64,000 nucleotides of DNA. Origin: CBDAQA01 sp965247815 (GTDB lineage Bacteria > Planctomycetota > Phycisphaerae > Tepidisphaerales > Tepidisphaeraceae). Positions 33,805 to 41,204 of the stretch are shown one piece after another. The translations under genes and the position numbers were made by a program. The DNA lies in the NCBI GenBank assembly GCA_965247815.1, contig CBDFHW010000009.1, positions 1 through 64,000 on the forward strand, written 5' to 3'. Within the stretch, counting starts at the first letter, position 1, and each line of letters starts with the position of its first letter. The notes under the pieces are model-generated. The model saw only the letters and a program-made list of their open reading frames with translations. It did no database searches and was not told the DNA's origin.

Positions 33805-35550
33805 ATGCTCAACCGCGTCCGCCGATTGAACATCTCCCTCGCCGCAAAGTGCCAGCTTCTGTTCGGCTCGGCGCTGGTCCTGATCATTGCCGCGGCGCTG
33901 TTCGTACCCTGGCAGCGCATGGAGCAGCTGACCGAGCAATTGAATGACACCGCCGCCGGCGCGATCGCTGAAACGATCATCCGGCAGCATGTTCAATCCG
34001 AAACCGTACCGACGACCGAGCAGTTAACGATCCATGGTTTAAGCACTCGCCCCTCCGCCCGGGCGCAGCACGTGGCAGGCGGTGACACGCTGCCTCCCCG
34101 GTTGATCGATCTGCACCCGCCTAAAACCGAACCGCTGACGGCATGGGAAAGAACCGTGCTCGACGAGCTGCGAAAAGACCCGCAGCCCCGGGTTTATGCC
34201 CGGAAATATGCCCGCCGAGACGGCAATGAAGGCTTCCGCTACGCTCAAGCCGTCACCCTGCAACCGGAATGCTCGCGATGCCATTCCCAATCCGGGACCG
34301 GCCTTGCGCTGACCCAGGTCGGCCCCGCCGCGTTTCCCACATCGACGCGGCCGGCAAGCAACCCGGCAACCGAACCGGTATCCAACGTGGCGAGTAGCAC
34401 AGCAAACAGTCTCGGCACCGAAGCCGCCCTCGCGCCCGCCCGGCCCCAGGTGCTCGGGATTGTCAGCGTCGACATTCCGTCCCAGATCCGGCTGAATCAG
34501 CAACTGCTGAACCGGGTCTTCATGCTGACCGCGGGCATGCTCGCCGGCACGTTGGCGATCGTCGTCTTTTATCTAATCGTCACCCGTTTGATCCTTCAGC
34601 CGGTGCGCGTTCTTCAGGAGACGGCCGAAAAGGTCAGCAGCGGCGATCTGAACATCCGCTCGGACATTTACACCGGTGACGAGTTTCAGCAACTCTCAGA
34701 GACGTTCAACACCATGCTCGCGAACCTCAATCGCAATTCGGAACAATTGCAGTCAATTAACAAAAATCTCGACATCAAAGTAGGTCAACTCGCCGAGAGC
34801 AACGTTGCGCTGTACGAATCGAACCGGCTGAAAAGTGAATTTCTGGCCAACGTCAGTCACGAACTTCGGACGCCGTTAAACTCGATTCTCGGGTTCGCCG
34901 AGCTGCTTAAAGACGTGACCATCGCGGACCTGAAGTCGTCCCGGTACGTTCAGAACATTCTGCAGAGCGGGAAGAATCTGCTCGACTTGATCAACGACCT
35001 TCTGGACCTGGCGAAAATCGAAGCGGGCCGGATGGAAGTCCGTGCCGAGCCGCTGTCGTTGAACGATTTGTTCGAAGGACTGACGAGCATTTTAAAACCC
35101 GTCATGGCGGCCAAGTCACTGACGATGACGTCGACCGTTTCGCCGGACATGCCAATCGTGCAGACCGATCCGCCGAAATTACAGCAGGTGCTCTACAACT
35201 TTCTGGCCAACGCGATCAAGTTTTCCCCGTCAGAATCGGCTATAGAACTGAACGCCCGCGTCGAAGCGGACGCGTTCGTCTACATCGGTGTCACTGATAA
35301 AGGGCCCGGGATTGAGCCCGAAAAGCAGACGCTCATTTTCGAGAAGTTTCGCCAGATCGACGGTTCCGTTACCCGGCAGCACAGCGGTACCGGACTCGGG
35401 CTCGCGATCTCCAAAGAACTGACCACCCTGCTAGAAGGCACGATCGGCGTCGACAGCAAACCTAACGAAGGCGCGACTTTCTGGATCCGCCTGCCGTTGA
35501 AGATTCAGTCGAGTGTTAAAGACGTGCGCGGACAGACCGCGCTGAATTAA
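33805..35550 (+). CDS. Sensor histidine kinase with DUF3365/Tll0287-like haem-c domain
   Basis: A 581-residue membrane kinase. Order: TM1 (~19-38), extracytoplasmic domain (~39-240) with RYAQAVTLQPECSRCHSQ, a CxxCH motif (C156, C159, H160) that would bind covalent haem c in a Tll0287/DUF3365-type domain; a Thr/Ser/Ala linker (~178-215); TM2 (~241-262); HAMP; HisKA with H352 in NVSHELRTPLNS; HATPase (NFLANAIKFS, DKGPGIEP, GTGLGLAIS). A sensor of redox state, O2 or NO is likely. The partner is the divergent NtrC-type regulator. The start ATG lacks a normal ribosome site and lies behind the hairpins described. Confidence 0.93.
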   Translation: MLNRVRRLNISLAAKCQLLFGSALVLIIAAALFVPWQRMEQLTEQLNDTAAGAIAETIIRQHVQSETVPTTEQLTIHGLSTRPSARAQHVAGGDTLPPRLIDLHPPKTEPLTAWERTVLDELRKDPQPRVYARKYARRDGNEGFRYAQAVTLQPECSRCHSQSGTGLALTQVGPAAFPTSTRPASNPATEPVSNVASSTANSLGTEAALAPARPQVLGIVSVDIPSQIRLNQQLLNRVFMLTAGMLAGTLAIVVFYLIVTRLILQPVRVLQETAEKVSSGDLNIRSDIYTGDEFQQLSETFNTMLANLNRNSEQLQSINKNLDIKVGQLAESNVALYESNRLKSEFLANVSHELRTPLNSILGFAELLKDVTIADLKSSRYVQNILQSGKNLLDLINDLLDLAKIEAGRMEVRAEPLSLNDLFEGLTSILKPVMAAKSLTMTSTVSPDMPIVQTDPPKLQQVLYNFLANAIKFSPSESAIELNARVEADAFVYIGVTDKGPGIEPEKQTLIFEKFRQIDGSVTRQHSGTGLGLAISKELTTLLEGTIGVDSKPNEGATFWIRLPLKIQSSVKDVRGQTALN

Positions 35551-35596
35551 TCAAATAGCGACACTCACGCACAAACGATTGCCGCAGTTAGCCGGT

Positions 35597-36574
35597 CTAG
35601 AAACCGAGCTCGACGTTTAGTTCCGCGAACGGGCCGTCACGCAAATGTCGCCGGGGGTTAAGCCCCCGGCTGTCGAAACCCTGAGAGAATTCCTGCCCGA
35701 ACGCCCACCCGCCCCCGGCCGTTACCCGAATAAGCTGTGTCGGGTTCCATCGAAATCCCGCCTCGACCCGATGCTCCTGCAAAAACATCCGACGATCTGC
35801 CGGCAGGTTCGACAGATGAAACGCGCTCAACCGGTCCGTATAGGTGCTGAGGATGGCGAAGTGCTTGTCGAATTCGTACCCGACCCGGCCGATAAAGGTC
35901 TGCAGCACTTCGAGCCCGGCAACGATCTGCAGGCCATTGACCGGCTCATACGTGATGGTGTCCAACGGCAGACCAATGACGTACGTCAGGTGCTGATTAT
36001 ACCGGTTCGCAAACTCGATCCCCGGGATCGGCACGTCCGGCAGGAACGTACGGTTGCCGTCGTAGTTCAACGCAATAACCAGCGCCTTATCTTTGGAAAA
36101 TTCCCGACCGACGATCAGGTTGCCAGTGAAGTACTGCGCGTGTGGGTCAGAAAACGGCGACGCGCCCGCGTACCCGACGGCACCCGTGACGACGACGAAA
36201 AACTTATTGACCTCGGCGATCGGCTGGGCGAATCCGACGCTGGCGTCGACCAGGTGCCTCGGCAGATAGGTGTCGTGACCGCGAATGTCAAAGTAGAGAA
36301 CGTCGTATCCGATGCGGGGCGTCGCCCGCTCGTCCGGCAGAATTCGCCAACGCCCCTGCGCGTGCACCGATGAAAGACCGACGCTGTTGGTCGAATCTTC
36401 CCGAGTGGGGGCCGACGATTCCAGAACGCCTTCGGTCGACGTGTCAAACGCCTGGTGCGGCTGCCAGGGCTTGATCAGCAGATCAGGGCTCGTCTGCCCG
36501 AACGCGAGTCCGGCAAAACCGCCGACGGACAAAAATACGAAGACCGATACAAAAAAGAACGGGCCTTTGAGCAT
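35597..36574 (-). CDS. Outer-membrane beta-barrel protein (DUF6268-like)
   Basis: A 325-residue exported protein with signal peptide (MLKGPFFFVSVFVFLSVGG, cleavage near FGQ) and alternating beta-strand sequence through to a C-terminal phenylalanine (LNVELGF), the usual barrel end signal. Strand-like repeats include RIGYDVLYFDIRG, HFAILSTYTDRLSAF and LIRVTAGGGWAFGQEF. It resembles DUF6268 proteins, whose function is unknown; porin or anchor roles are open. Near the C terminus the DNA holds a GC-rich hairpin repeat translated as SRGLNPRRH, which looks inserted. It is convergent with the histidine kinase. Confidence 0.72.
   Translation of the reverse strand: MLKGPFFFVSVFVFLSVGGFAGLAFGQTSPDLLIKPWQPHQAFDTSTEGVLESSAPTREDSTNSVGLSSVHAQGRWRILPDERATPRIGYDVLYFDIRGHDTYLPRHLVDASVGFAQPIAEVNKFFVVVTGAVGYAGASPFSDPHAQYFTGNLIVGREFSKDKALVIALNYDGNRTFLPDVPIPGIEFANRYNQHLTYVIGLPLDTITYEPVNGLQIVAGLEVLQTFIGRVGYEFDKHFAILSTYTDRLSAFHLSNLPADRRMFLQEHRVEAGFRWNPTQLIRVTAGGGWAFGQEFSQGFDSRGLNPRRHLRDGPFAELNVELGF
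35650..35670. repeat. GC-rich hairpin repeat inside the barrel gene
   Basis: GCCGGGGG-TTAAG-CCCCCGGC is an 8-bp stem with a 5-base loop, inside the coding sequence. It resembles a dispersed ccgggggtt..cccccggct element that I recall as intergenic in planctomycetes. The frame is kept. Confidence 0.45.
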
Positions 36575-36660
36575 GCGCGAGAGTATGCCAAAGCGCCCGG
36601 GTAATGCAAAACGTCAAAACCGTTTCGCATTAAAAATTGTGGATTAACTCAATGACCCGG

Positions 36661-36969
36661 TTACGCGCCGACGGCCTGAACGAACATCGAGACGCTCTTC
36701 AGGTCGCGAAGGGCCTGCGGAGTCGCGACGATGGTCGCCGACACGCCGGTCACCAGGTTCGGATGAATCTTATTCACCCGCTTGGTCCAGATGCAGCCGC
36801 CGCGACGCTTCGGCAGCGGAATGAAGTTCTTGCTCCGGGCGTCCAGCGGTGCAACAACCGCTTTGTCCTTCAGGAACAGCCGTTCAATCGTCTTACGGGC
36901 GGATTCCCGCGTAATCGACTTGCTGATCGTCACCTTGATCGTCTGCCCGGATTTAATATCAATAGCCAT
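36661..36969 (-). CDS. Conserved hypothetical protein, 102 aa
   Basis: A small basic protein starting MAIDIKSGQTIKVTISKSITRE, with GGAG 6 bases before ATG. It has a beta-rich N terminus, a helix with RKTIERLFLKDK and a loop PKRRGGCIWTKRVNK, ending in a hydrophobic strand-helix (LKSVSMFVQAV). The open frame continues upstream but is then noncoding in character. The basic surface would suit RNA or DNA binding. I do not recognise a named family, though the sequence looks well-conserved in type. It diverges from the HAD phosphatase gene. Confidence 0.68.
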   Translation of the reverse strand: MAIDIKSGQTIKVTISKSITRESARKTIERLFLKDKAVVAPLDARSKNFIPLPKRRGGCIWTKRVNKIHPNLVTGVSATIVATPQALRDLKSVSMFVQAVGA

Positions 36970-37129
36970 AGCGTCTCCAGAATCGAAAGACGGAGCAGTA
37001 TACAGATGCGACTTCAGTTGACAAGCCCCGCAAGTGCCGTCCGCAGGCCGCTTCCGGTTTGGAATGAGCGTTGCCAACGAACAATCGTCCGTCGCGGCGT
37101 GTGGATCGAACTTGTATAACCGCCCTCAC

Positions 37130-37717
37130 ATGCAGTTTCCAAAAGCAATTATCTTCGACATGGACGGCACCCTTACCGCCCCGCGGCTGGATTTCGATCA
37201 GATCAAGCTGGACATGGGCATCGGGTCGAACCCGATCCTCGAAACGCTGAAGCAAATGCCCGAAGCAGAACGCCGGGTCGCCGAGCAGATTTTGTTCGAC
37301 CACGAGGACCGCGCCGCCATGGAATCGACGCTTAATCCCGGATGTGTGGCGTTGCTGGACTGGCTCGAATCCAAGTCGGTCGCGACCGCGCTCGTGACCC
37401 GCAACACCCGCCGAAGCGTCGCGACCGTCTTCAAACGGCACGGCCTCAAAATTGACGTCCGCATTACCCGTGAAGACGGCAAATACAAACCCGACCCCGC
37501 CCCGCTTCTGCTCGCCTGCGATCGCCTGAGCGCGAACCCCGCCGACTCGTGGATGGTAGGTGACGGCTGCCACGATATTGACGCCGGCGTCGCCGCGAAC
37601 ATCAAAACTGTCTGGATCAGCCACGGCCAACCGAAGTCATTCCCCGCCGAACCGTGGCAAACCAAGCGAGACCTGCTGCAACTAACCGACTGGCTCCGCG
37701 AACTGTCTGAAGCATGA
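37130..37717 (+). CDS. HAD-superfamily phosphatase
   Basis: A 195-residue haloacid-dehalogenase-type hydrolase. Motif I is D10-M-D12 in FDMDGTLT, motif II the Thr in ALVTRNTRR, motif III Lys in DGKYKPDP, motif IV VGDGCHDIDAG. The cap is a short helical type (residues ~18-75), like phosphoglycolate phosphatase or beta-phosphoglucomutase relatives. Probable small sugar- or nucleotide-phosphate substrate, not predictable. The ATG giving MQFPKAIIF is preferred over a frame start 96 bases upstream that precedes the fold. A LolA-like gene follows in 27 bp. Confidence 0.9.
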   Translation: MQFPKAIIFDMDGTLTAPRLDFDQIKLDMGIGSNPILETLKQMPEAERRVAEQILFDHEDRAAMESTLNPGCVALLDWLESKSVATALVTRNTRRSVATVFKRHGLKIDVRITREDGKYKPDPAPLLLACDRLSANPADSWMVGDGCHDIDAGVAANIKTVWISHGQPKSFPAEPWQTKRDLLQLTDWLRELSEA

Positions 37718-37744
37718 CAGCCGCCCGGGCCGAACGAGGACAAC

Positions 37745-38521
37745 ATGAAGCGAAGATCATCATCCCTTTCGCAAGTGCTGCTGGCAGCGCTGCTCGTTTG
37801 CAGGACCGCGGGGGCCGAACCATCGGTTCTCGACGCCAAGTCGTCCATCGATAACGTCCTCGACGCCCTTCACGACAGCGGAAGGTCGTTGAAGACATTA
37901 ACCGCGACATTAAAGACCACCGATACCGACACCAACATGGGAACCGACACGTTCCACAACGGTCAGCTGGCGATGCGGATCAAGCCCGGCGGCGACGCCC
38001 AGCTGCACCTGATTCTGAAGGACCGACAGTTCGGCACGCAGAAGCCCGTTGCGGACCGCAAAGAATACGTCCTGGATAACGGCTGGGTCACCGACCGCGA
38101 TTTCACCACCAGCAAAGAAAGCCGTCGTCAAATCTCCCGGCCGGGCCAGAAGGTCGACGTGTTCCAGCTGGGCAAGGGCCCGATCCCATTGCCGATCGGG
38201 CAGGATAAAACCGAGGTAAAGGCTCGATTCGACGTCACGATCACGCCGCCCGACAAGGACGACCCGGCCAACGCCATTCACCTCGCCCTGACCCCAAAAC
38301 CCAACACCGAATATTCCGACAAGTACAAAGTCATCGACGTCTGGGTCGATTCGAAAACACGGATGCCCGCCCGGGTAGCCACGCTCGATCAGAAAGGATC
38401 GATCGAAAAGACTTTCGACCTGACCGATTTAAAAATCAATCCCGAGATCCCGGATGCCGAGTTCCGTTTGCCGCCTCTGGATCCGGCCTGGCAATCGCAC
38501 GACGAACCGATGCAGGATTGA
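37745..38521 (+). CDS. LolA-like exported protein
   Basis: A 258-residue secreted protein with signal peptide (MKRRSSSLSQVLLAALLVCRTAGA). The remainder looks like the half-open beta barrel of LolA/outer-membrane lipoprotein-sorting proteins: an early helix (SSIDNVLDALHDSGRSLKTLTATL), FHNGQLAMRIKPGGDAQLHL, a long beta sheet, and VDSKTRMPARVATLDQKGS near the end. LolA carries lipoproteins across the periplasm; these planctomycete versions are longer and may bind other lipids. GAGGAC precedes ATG. Likely operon with the HAD gene. Confidence 0.75.
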   Translation: MKRRSSSLSQVLLAALLVCRTAGAEPSVLDAKSSIDNVLDALHDSGRSLKTLTATLKTTDTDTNMGTDTFHNGQLAMRIKPGGDAQLHLILKDRQFGTQKPVADRKEYVLDNGWVTDRDFTTSKESRRQISRPGQKVDVFQLGKGPIPLPIGQDKTEVKARFDVTITPPDKDDPANAIHLALTPKPNTEYSDKYKVIDVWVDSKTRMPARVATLDQKGSIEKTFDLTDLKINPEIPDAEFRLPPLDPAWQSHDEPMQD

Positions 38522-38607
38522 TTCACAATGATGCGTTAACGGTTCTCACCGCAAGCAGCGTTTGCCGACCCGCCGGGGTCTCCGCATCACATTGCGACGG
38601 ACCCGCC

Positions 38608-39225
38608 CTAAGTTCGCGCGAAGTTCGCCAGAATCTTCATTCCCGCCTTTTGGCTCTTTTCGGGATGGAACTGCGTCGCCATCAGGTTGTCGCGCCAGAT
38701 GCTGCTCACGAAAGGCCGGCCGTAATCGGTCGTCGTCGCGATTACCGTTTCGTCCTCGGGCACCACGTGATACCCGTGTACAAAATACACCCCCGACCCT
38801 TCAGGCAAATCGCGCAGCAGCGGGCTGTCGGTCTTCTGGTTTAACTGGTTCCACCCCATGTGCGGCACCTTCAGCGCGAACGTTTCGTCCACGTCGAACC
38901 GAACGCATTTGCCCTTTAGCACCCCGAGCCCGCGGTGCTCGCCGTCCTCGTAACCGACGTCAAACAGCATCTGCAAGCCCAGGCAAATGCCTAAAAAATG
39001 CTTACCCCGCGAGATGTGCTCGACGATCGGGTCGGCTAATTCTTTTTCGCGCAGCGTAGCGATCGCGTCCTTGAACGCGCCGACGCCGGGCAACACGATA
39101 CGGTCGGCGTGTGCAATCTGCTCAGGCGTGGACACGATCTCGGCCGACTGCCCCACCTCGGCGAACGCCTTCTGCACCGACCGAAGGTTCGCCATTCCGT
39201 AATCAATAATCGCGATCGAAGGCAT
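38608..39225 (-). CDS. hisH: Imidazole glycerol phosphate synthase, glutaminase subunit HisH
   Basis: HisH makes ammonia from glutamine for HisF, which forms IGP and AICAR in histidine synthesis. The 205-residue class I amidotransferase has the triad C81 (GICLGLQMLF), H187 and E189 (FHPEKS), and the oxyanion loop PGVGAF at 46-51. hisF, hisA and other his genes are not in the window. It lies 14 bp behind the AttH-like gene, so it may share that transcript although the functions are unrelated. Confidence 0.97.
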   Translation of the reverse strand: MPSIAIIDYGMANLRSVQKAFAEVGQSAEIVSTPEQIAHADRIVLPGVGAFKDAIATLREKELADPIVEHISRGKHFLGICLGLQMLFDVGYEDGEHRGLGVLKGKCVRFDVDETFALKVPHMGWNQLNQKTDSPLLRDLPEGSGVYFVHGYHVVPEDETVIATTTDYGRPFVSSIWRDNLMATQFHPEKSQKAGMKILANFART

Positions 39226-39239
39226 GTCCGAATCCTATC

Positions 39240-40370
39240 CTACTTCGGCCCCTCGGGCGCGTACCCGGTCATCTCCAGATATCCCGAACCGGCCGGTTTT
39301 CCCGAGCCGTCGGTGACCGTCGTCGCCCCCTCAAAATAAGTTACCTTTGTCGTACCGCTGGTGACCAATTCCTGTCCGGGCATATCACTCTGCACGACCA
39401 AAGGCCCCATCCCCGCGACGGCGACCGACCACCGTTGCGGATAAGCCGCCCCGCTCCGCTCGCTTTTCCAGGGGTCGGCCCCGGCAATCACGATTTCCGA
39501 ATCGGTCAGATAATGGGCGATCCCGTCCGGCGTCACCCGCGTTCCGGACAGGTAGTCCGCCCGACCCGTCGAATCGCGGAGCCGGTAGATCATCAGATCG
39601 GTCCCGTCGTTCAACTGCAATCCCATCCAGTCCCAGCCGACCTGATTTTTGGCCAACGCGTTGCTCGAAAATTCGTGGTCCATCCAGCTCAGACCTTCGA
39701 CGACAAACCGCTTGCCGTTCACGGCAATCGTGCCCGCGGTTTTCAGACGGGTCATTGAATAATAATAAGACGCCTGCTCGGGTTCCCGGCCTTTGCGGTT
39801 CACACCCCCGGGCCCTTCGAGGAACGGCCCGCGACCTTCGCCGCACGTCAGATCGATCGCCAGTTGCTTCTCGTCGGCGAGCAAATGCATTTTCCCACCG
39901 TCCTGCTTCGCCGACCAGTCCAGCAGCGACACGTTCAAACACTGGTCCGACGCCGCGGCGAGCCCGGCCCGGCCGCGTTCCAGCCGGTCTCGAAAGGCGA
40001 ACGATTTTGCTTCAATGTCGGAGATCGCCGCGTGGGCGAAATACAAGTCATTCATCGCGAACCCGCTCGGTCGGGTTGCAGCAACGGCGGTGAACGCGGA
40101 TCGGAAAAACGTCAATTGATATCCGAACTTTCGACCGGCCGAATCATGCAGATTTCCGGTGAAATACCACCATTCCAGCTTGTACCCGTCGTGCCGGCCG
40201 TGGTCCTTCGGGAAGCTCCATACGCGGGGCTTGACCGCCTGCCTGAACGACTCGACAGGTGGAGCCCCATTCGACGCGCCGAGCAGGCAAACGACGGATA
40301 CGATCCAAACCGTAGCTCGAAAAATATTTTTGGTCACGGCGTAATTATACGGCTCGATCGAAGTTCTCAT
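39240..40370 (-). CDS. AttH/CrtC-like lipocalin-fold exported protein
   Basis: A 376-residue protein with N-terminal signal segment (FRATVWIVSVVCLLGASNG) and the family sign EWWYFTGNL at 66-74. Other family blocks: FGYQLTFFRSAF, DLYFAHAAISD, SYYYSMTRL and EGLSWMDHEFSS. AttH proteins accompany ABC permeases in AttEFGH-type systems and share a fold with carotenoid 1,2-hydratase CrtC. A substrate-binding or hydratase role outside the cytoplasmic membrane is inferred. A GTG 33 bases inside the frame (TKNIFRATVW) is an alternative start. The exporter genes lie upstream on the same strand, beyond an opposite-strand gene. Confidence 0.85.
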   Translation of the reverse strand: MRTSIEPYNYAVTKNIFRATVWIVSVVCLLGASNGAPPVESFRQAVKPRVWSFPKDHGRHDGYKLEWWYFTGNLHDSAGRKFGYQLTFFRSAFTAVAATRPSGFAMNDLYFAHAAISDIEAKSFAFRDRLERGRAGLAAASDQCLNVSLLDWSAKQDGGKMHLLADEKQLAIDLTCGEGRGPFLEGPGGVNRKGREPEQASYYYSMTRLKTAGTIAVNGKRFVVEGLSWMDHEFSSNALAKNQVGWDWMGLQLNDGTDLMIYRLRDSTGRADYLSGTRVTPDGIAHYLTDSEIVIAGADPWKSERSGAAYPQRWSVAVAGMGPLVVQSDMPGQELVTSGTTKVTYFEGATTVTDGSGKPAGSGYLEMTGYAPEGPK

Positions 40371-40427
40371 TGCAACGCGGATAAAGAAACTTGTATAAGC
40401 ACCGCCGCCAATCGAAGGAGGGCTCCC

Positions 40428-41171
40428 GTGAAGCCAGAAAACAGTTCCGAACTTTCGCCCGCGCCGCACCTGAGCACAAAGCAAAGGTCTCACGCGGTGG
40501 CACGGCTTCTCGACGGCGAAGACGTGACCGAGCTCGCGACCGAGCTGGGCGTGACGACCCGGCAAATCGAACTCTGGACCAAGGAATTTTGCCGCGCCGG
40601 CGACATGCGGTTGCGCCAGTTGCCCGACAACGGGCTGGAACGCTGCCTGACCGCCGTTGAAAAGCTCGTCCCGCTCGCGACGCTCGTCAGCGTATTGCTG
40701 GCCGTGACGCTTTTCATTCAAGGTCAACGCAAAGAGGCCGCCGCCCAGGTGCAGGCCCAGGCCACCGCCCGCGAGTCTCGCGTGCACGATGCTTATACCT
40801 CGCTGGACGACAAATACTTGGACTACGTGAAAGTCTGTCTCGACCACCCGGACCTGGACGTGTCGGACACGCCGATGCTTCGCACCGCCCCGCCCACCCG
40901 CGACCAGCAGCGGCGTGAGGCCATGGTTTTTTCAATGCTGATCAGCGTGCTCGAACGGGCGTACCTGATGTACGGCGCGCCGACCGACGCGTTCGAGAAA
41001 AACCAGTGGACGGCCTGGTCGGCCTACATGAAGGAATGGACCAAGCGTCCCAATTTCCACGCCGAATGGGTCCGGACTAAAAGCGAATACGACGCGAATT
41101 TCGGCGCTTATGTGGACACTCTTTTTTTGCAGGCCTCTGCAACAACTGCTCCCGCCCCCGTAGAGAATTAA
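40428..41171 (+). CDS. HTH-membrane protein of unknown function
   Basis: A 247-residue protein starting at GTG behind a strong GAAGGAGGG site. Residues ~18-60 look like a helix-turn-helix of the transposase/LuxR-like kind (AVARLLDGEDVTELATELGVTTRQIELW). One transmembrane helix follows (~85-103, PLATLVSVLLAVTLFIQG), then a soluble helical domain (~110-235) rich in Tyr and Trp (YLDYVKVCLDHPDLDVSD, NQWTAWSAYMKEW). The layout suggests a membrane-anchored DNA-binding sensor. It lies on the plus strand between two minus-strand genes of the Att-type exporter, which hints at control of them. No family name can be given. Confidence 0.72.
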   Translation: MKPENSSELSPAPHLSTKQRSHAVARLLDGEDVTELATELGVTTRQIELWTKEFCRAGDMRLRQLPDNGLERCLTAVEKLVPLATLVSVLLAVTLFIQGQRKEAAAQVQAQATARESRVHDAYTSLDDKYLDYVKVCLDHPDLDVSDTPMLRTAPPTRDQQRREAMVFSMLISVLERAYLMYGAPTDAFEKNQWTAWSAYMKEWTKRPNFHAEWVRTKSEYDANFGAYVDTLFLQASATTAPAPVEN

Positions 41172-41204
41172 GCCATGCACCAGCGACGGCAAGCAGCGTC
41201 GACT

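Noticed and set aside
39864..40427. 188-codon N-terminal extension of the HTH-membrane protein
   Set aside because: It is antisense to the AttH-like gene and the strong GAAGGAGGG site places the start at 40428.
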